Shown piece after piece: positions 53,895 through 57,583 of a DNA stretch of 57,583 nucleotides. Within the stretch, counting starts at the first letter, position 1; every line of letters begins with the position of its first letter. Both the position numbers and the translations under genes were made by a program. Origin of the DNA: Actinophytocola sp. (GTDB lineage Bacteria; Actinomycetota; Actinomycetes; Mycobacteriales; Pseudonocardiaceae); contig WHUB01000012.1 of the NCBI GenBank assembly GCA_009377395.1, positions 1 to 57,583 on the forward strand, given 5' to 3'. The notes under the pieces are model-generated. The model searched no databases, was not told the origin of the DNA, and saw only the letters and a list, made by a program, of their open reading frames with translations.

Positions 53895-56800
53895 TTATCG
53901 AGTCGGCGTGATCCCGTCCGGTTGGGCAGGCCCGGGGCCGGGTGACCACCAGCCCCAGTGCACCTCGGTGCCGGTGACCACGTGCGGCGGCACGCCCGGC
54001 TCGAGCGGCTCGATCTGCTTGAGCTGCCCCCACGACTGCTCCGGCTCCCCGGCGAGGAAGCTCGGCACCTCCGACTCCTCGGCCACCATGTGCATCCAGC
54101 CGAGCGGCCCGCCGCCGATGCTGTTCGCCCAGCCCGCCTCGATCGCGAGATCGCCCGCCGTGATGCGGTAGGAGGGCATCTCGCTGATGCCGTTGTGCGT
54201 CGTGGGCAGCCGCAGACAGGGGTAGACGAACGACGTCGGCCAGTCCATGTAGACCGCGTTCGCGCCGATCCGGGCGGTCAGCGTCGTCAGCGACGGCACC
54301 CGGGGTGCGGTGACGGCGATCCAACCCCGGTCGGTGAGGTCGTCGTCCTTGGCGATGATGCGCACCGCGTCGGCCTCGCGGTCGACGTAGTCCTGGCTGA
54401 TCCGGGTGTCCTCCCAGCTCGTCGAGGCCTCGTACGGCACCGACATCGGCTCGCGCTCGAGGACCTCGATGCCGTGCGGGGTCCGCGTGCCGTACTCGGC
54501 GGCCAGCGACAGCGCCACGCCCTGCCCGCCTGCCACCGAGGTGACCAGCTGTGACGTCAGCTGATCGTCGCGGAGCCGGAACCATTGCGAGCGCAGCACA
54601 CCGGTCGCGCCCTGCGGGTGGTCATAGCTGCTCCACATCGGCACCGTGCCGGGGTCGAACCCGGGCGGCGGCGCACCCAGCGGGTCGTCGGTGCCGACCG
54701 GCTGGCTGTGGAAGCCGACCGTCGACATCGCGTACCTGTCCGGCGGCACCGCGGGCACCGTCTTGCCGCCGCTCGGACGGTCCTCGCCGCTGATGAGCCG
54801 GGTCTTCGCCTGCTCGCTGTCGTCCTTCGGCGGCAGGGTGCGCTGCGACGGCGGCGGGTAGACGGGCAGCACGTTCGCCACCGGGTCCTCCTCGACGAGG
54901 ACGCGCTCGGACATGTTGCAGCTCGAGCTCATCAGGTGGTTGAGGTTGGCCGAGGCGAGGCTGTAGCTGGCGCGCTGGTTGTAGCCCGCCGCGGCGACCG
55001 TGGCGAACTCCGACAGCGCGAACAGCCCGCACACGATCGTCAGCGACGCGGAGTTGAGCGCGAGCGCCCGCGACCGGCGTTCCGGCTGCCGGGGCGGCGC
55101 GCCCGGACGCTGCGAGCGGATGTTCTGCACCAGCGCGATTACGCCAGCGACCCCGGCGCCCAGCAGCAGGATGGTCGACACCGTGACCGGGCCGATCGCC
55201 GGCGCCGTCGTCGACCACGGCACGCCGAGTTGGGAGACGAACCAGTACGAGTTCGGCCCCGTCGTCGCGAGCGCGGCGACGACGAGCAGCGCGGCGAGGA
55301 ACGCGTTGCGGTTGCGGGCGGAGCGCAGCACCGACTGGCTCGTCGCCAGCGCGGTCAGCGCCGCCATCGCCGCGCCGACCCCGGCGAACGCGCCGAAGTG
55401 GTGGGTCCACTTCGTCGGGGTCAGCGCCAGCAGCACGAAGAACAGCGCGACGGTTCCGATCAGCCGCCTGCTCGGGCCGAGCGCGGCGCCGGGAATCCTG
55501 CCCCGGCGCAGCAGCACCACCAGACACGCCATGGTGCACAACATCAGCAGCAGCACCGGGAACCTGCGGGTCAGCGAGTCGTCCCCGGTGGCGCCACCGC
55601 CGCCGAACAGCAGGTCGTAGCGGACGAACTCCTGGAACCACGCCAGGCTGGGCCCGACCTGCGTGCGCAGCCGGGTCGCCTCGATGACGGTGGCCAGCGT
55701 CTGGTCGGCGAAGACCACCATCAGCACCGCGGCACCCGCGGCCGAGACCGGGGCGAGCACGCCGGGCCAGCCGGTCTCCGCCCGCCGCCGCAGCATCTGG
55801 AACAGCGGCTTGGCCGCCACGATGTACGGGGCGACCGCGATCAGCCCGGTCGGCGTCGCGGCCAGCGTGAACGCGGACGCGACGACCCCGAGACACAGCG
55901 GCAGCAGTCGCCGGGTGACCAGGGTCCGCTCGACCGCCGTGATGGCCAGCAGCGCGCCGACCGCGGCGACCGGCTCCGGCCGGACGCCGTTGTTGAACGG
56001 CATCCACCACACCAGGAACACGGCGGCCGCCGCCCAGCCCGCAGCCGTCGAGTTGCGCACCTGCGTGCCGAGCCGGGGCAGGATCTCGCGGCTGATCAGC
56101 AGCCACGCGATCAGGGCGAGCACGAACGACGGCAGCCTGATCCACGGCGGCGCCGTCGACACCCACGTCATGACCTCGGTGAGGTGGTAGAACCAGCCGA
56201 ACGGCGCCTCGGCGACGCCGAACCAGCGGTGATAGTTCGTCAGATAGCCCGCGTCGTCGGCCACTCTGGCCATCGAGAGGATGTAGCCGTCGTCCGAGGT
56301 GACCGGGCCGATGATCACCCACAGCCCGAGCGCGACGATCACCGTGACGTCCCGCCCGGTCAGCTTCCACCAGCCGATGGGCGCCCATCTCGGGGCGCGC
56401 CGCGCGAAGCGCGTGTCGAGCCGGTTCACCGCGATGAGACAGCCGAGCAGCGACAGCGTGCCGATGACGGTGGCCGTCGTCTTCCAGATGGTCGGCGAGG
56501 ACTGGAAGCGGGTGTCCGGGGTGATCGACACCCGCAGCCCGTCGATGGGCTGGCGCTCGGCGCTGATGTCGGTGTAGATGCCGACGACCCGCGGCCGGAT
56601 GTCGTTGTGGTCCTCGAACACCGTGCTGCCCGCGACGGTGACGGCCGTCCTCACCCCCGTCGACGAGTAGCCGATATCGCAGCCGGACGACGGCAGCGGC
56701 TGCGACACGATCTGCTCGCCCAGGTTGACCGCGCTGACCGTGCCGTTCTCGACCCGCAGGTACATGCCGACGCCGCTGTCCATCTTGCGGTGCGGCACCG

Positions 56801-57068
56801 TCGAGACCAGCACGCCCCCGGCGGTGGTGTCGTCGAGTGCCTTGACGGTGTCGCACGGGATGTGGACGTCGATGTCCTGCGCCCAGTAGCCGGTCAGCGG
56901 AGCGTTCACCGGACTGGTGTCGCCCGCATGCGGCCAGGTGATCGTGGCGGTGTCGAAGGTCACCGGCAGGATCGGGACGGCCACCGCGCAGGCCGTGGCG
57001 AGCACACCGAGAACGATCGCGAACAGCCGCCACCCGCGCGGTGACGACGCTGAGCCCGGGTTCCCCAC
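53895..57068 (-). CDS. Emb-family cell-wall arabinosyltransferase (GT53)
   Basis: About 1057 aa integral membrane protein that adds arabinofuranose from decaprenyl-phosphoarabinose to arabinogalactan or arabinomannan. One N-terminal helix (WRLFAIVLGVLATACAVAVPIL), a large outer domain, then a dozen or so helices. The GT-C acidic motif is in TSDDGYILSMARVADDAGY, and WWMPFNNGVRPEP and LTPTKWTHHFGAFAG are Emb blocks. The soluble C-terminal carbohydrate-binding domain (about 700-1057) follows. GTG 57068 is preferred because AGGAGG lies 7 bases upstream; GTG 57104 has no ribosome site. Only one emb gene is in view, so the EmbA/B/C subtype is unsettled. Confidence 0.93.
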   Translation of the reverse strand: MGNPGSASSPRGWRLFAIVLGVLATACAVAVPILPVTFDTATITWPHAGDTSPVNAPLTGYWAQDIDVHIPCDTVKALDDTTAGGVLVSTVPHRKMDSGVGMYLRVENGTVSAVNLGEQIVSQPLPSSGCDIGYSSTGVRTAVTVAGSTVFEDHNDIRPRVVGIYTDISAERQPIDGLRVSITPDTRFQSSPTIWKTTATVIGTLSLLGCLIAVNRLDTRFARRAPRWAPIGWWKLTGRDVTVIVALGLWVIIGPVTSDDGYILSMARVADDAGYLTNYHRWFGVAEAPFGWFYHLTEVMTWVSTAPPWIRLPSFVLALIAWLLISREILPRLGTQVRNSTAAGWAAAAVFLVWWMPFNNGVRPEPVAAVGALLAITAVERTLVTRRLLPLCLGVVASAFTLAATPTGLIAVAPYIVAAKPLFQMLRRRAETGWPGVLAPVSAAGAAVLMVVFADQTLATVIEATRLRTQVGPSLAWFQEFVRYDLLFGGGGATGDDSLTRRFPVLLLMLCTMACLVVLLRRGRIPGAALGPSRRLIGTVALFFVLLALTPTKWTHHFGAFAGVGAAMAALTALATSQSVLRSARNRNAFLAALLVVAALATTGPNSYWFVSQLGVPWSTTAPAIGPVTVSTILLLGAGVAGVIALVQNIRSQRPGAPPRQPERRSRALALNSASLTIVCGLFALSEFATVAAAGYNQRASYSLASANLNHLMSSSCNMSERVLVEEDPVANVLPVYPPPSQRTLPPKDDSEQAKTRLISGEDRPSGGKTVPAVPPDRYAMSTVGFHSQPVGTDDPLGAPPPGFDPGTVPMWSSYDHPQGATGVLRSQWFRLRDDQLTSQLVTSVAGGQGVALSLAAEYGTRTPHGIEVLEREPMSVPYEASTSWEDTRISQDYVDREADAVRIIAKDDDLTDRGWIAVTAPRVPSLTTLTARIGANAVYMDWPTSFVYPCLRLPTTHNGISEMPSYRITAGDLAIEAGWANSIGGGPLGWMHMVAEESEVPSFLAGEPEQSWGQLKQIEPLEPGVPPHVVTGTEVHWGWWSPGPGPAQPDGITPTR

Positions 57069-57211
57069 CTCGGCCCTCCTGGCATCCCGTTGTGAACCCG
57101 ACACGGCGAGTCACGCTAACGCACCGCAGGTGAGGCCCCGGCATCGGCGGCCGGTTGGCGACGGCCTAACCTCGATGGCGGACCAGGCAACGGAATGGAG
57201 ACCGATCGCAG

Positions 57212-57583
57212 GTGACGCACGACATCGCGGCGCAGGCCCGCCGACGGCGCACCTTCGCGGTCATCAGCCACCCGGACGCCGGTAAGTCCACGCTGACCGA
57301 GGCGCTGGCGCTGCACGCCAAGGCGATCACCAACGCGGGCGCGGTGCACGGCAAGGGCGGCAGGCGCGGGGTCACCTCCGACTGGCTCGAGATGGAGCGC
57401 GAGCGCGGCATCTCGATCACCTCGGCCGCGTTGCAGTTCACCATCGACGACACCGTGATCAACCTGCTCGACACCCCGGGTCATGCCGACTTCTCCGAGG
57501 ACACCTACCGGGTGCTGTCGGCCGTCGACTCCGCGGTGATGCTGCTCGACGCCGCCAAGGGCCTCGAGCCGCAGACGCTCAAG
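57212..57583 (+). CDS. prfC: Peptide chain release factor 3, N-terminal part (3' end outside window)
   Basis: The first 124 codons of a translational GTPase. P-loop [16 protein letters not shown] at about 17-32, switch I region [24 protein letters not shown], and the G3 motif [19 protein letters not shown]. The [13 protein letters not shown] sequence distinguishes RF3 from EF-G and typical EF-Tu-like factors. RF3 recycles RF1/RF2 from ribosomes after termination. GTG 57212 is the first in-frame start with GGAG upstream (12 bases away). It is divergent from the arabinosyltransferase gene. Confidence 0.9.
   Translation, partial: MTHDIAAQARRRRTFAVISHPDAGKSTLTEALALHAKAITNAGAVHGKGGRRGVTSDWLEMERERGISITSAALQFTIDDTVINLLDTPGHADFSEDTYRVLSAVDSAVMLLDAAKGLEPQTLK

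Overview
The window is about 57.6 kb of very GC-rich actinobacterial chromosome. Gene content points to a mycolata-type or Pseudonocardiaceae-like organism (Amycolatopsis or a relative is my best guess, by inference). The reasons are the fused 2-oxoglutarate decarboxylase Kgd, an Emb-family arabinosyltransferase, a WS/DGAT acyltransferase, and fatty-acid genes matching mycobacterial fadE19/accA1/accD1, fadE23/fadE24 and fadA/fadB in order and length. GTG starts and stop/start overlaps of 1-4 nt are common. I saw no tRNA, rRNA, CRISPR array, insertion sequence or prophage.

Layout. 1-7.2 kb: end of a DUF4442 gene, an RmlC-type epimerase, malic enzyme, kgd and a sirtuin. 7.2-15.8 kb: a fused ABC exporter, an ABC-2 transporter pair, an FAD-linked oxidase and alanine dehydrogenase. 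15.9-23.5 kb: a PucR-type regulator, an unknown protein and a TetR, divergent from a leucine-catabolism-type operon accD1-accA1-fadE19. 23.6-28.4 kb: a molybdopterin oxidoreductase, a VOC protein, a hydrolase, a secreted DUF5995 protein and a frameshifted Fic gene. 28.4-35.9 kb: fadE24-fadE23, a tandem-domain TetR and the divergent fadA-fadB operon, ended by a strong hairpin. 35.9-38.8 kb: TetR/operator/small protein/P450, then a VapBC pair. 38.8-51.4 kb: a catabolic island. It holds a ThDP enzyme, FAD dehydrogenase, DUF3830 protein, class-III aminotransferase, semialdehyde dehydrogenase, FCD-type GntR, two Asp/Glu-racemase-superfamily proteins, a 2-hydroxyacid dehydrogenase and an amidase, with an unrelated secreted trypsin in its middle. 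51.4-57.6 kb: an HSL-type esterase, WS/DGAT, Emb arabinosyltransferase and the start of prfC.

How the genes work together. Much of the window serves acyl-CoA turnover: branched-chain acyl-CoA carboxylation, two acyl-CoA dehydrogenase systems, the FadAB complex and a storage-lipid acyltransferase. TetR genes with visible operator-like palindromes sit beside them. The 39-51 kb island looks like one regulon. A 12-bp palindrome (ATTGT-2-ACAAT) lies upstream of its divergent and internal transcription units, and its GntR gene is the natural candidate to bind it. The pathway's substrate is not evident.

Three signals are not explained by genes. (1) A 22-bp-period repeat family fills the gaps between two separate convergent gene pairs (2.4 and 23.5 kb). 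(2) A 48-bp palindromic element sits in frame inside fadE19. (3) A large nested hairpin follows the GntR gene.
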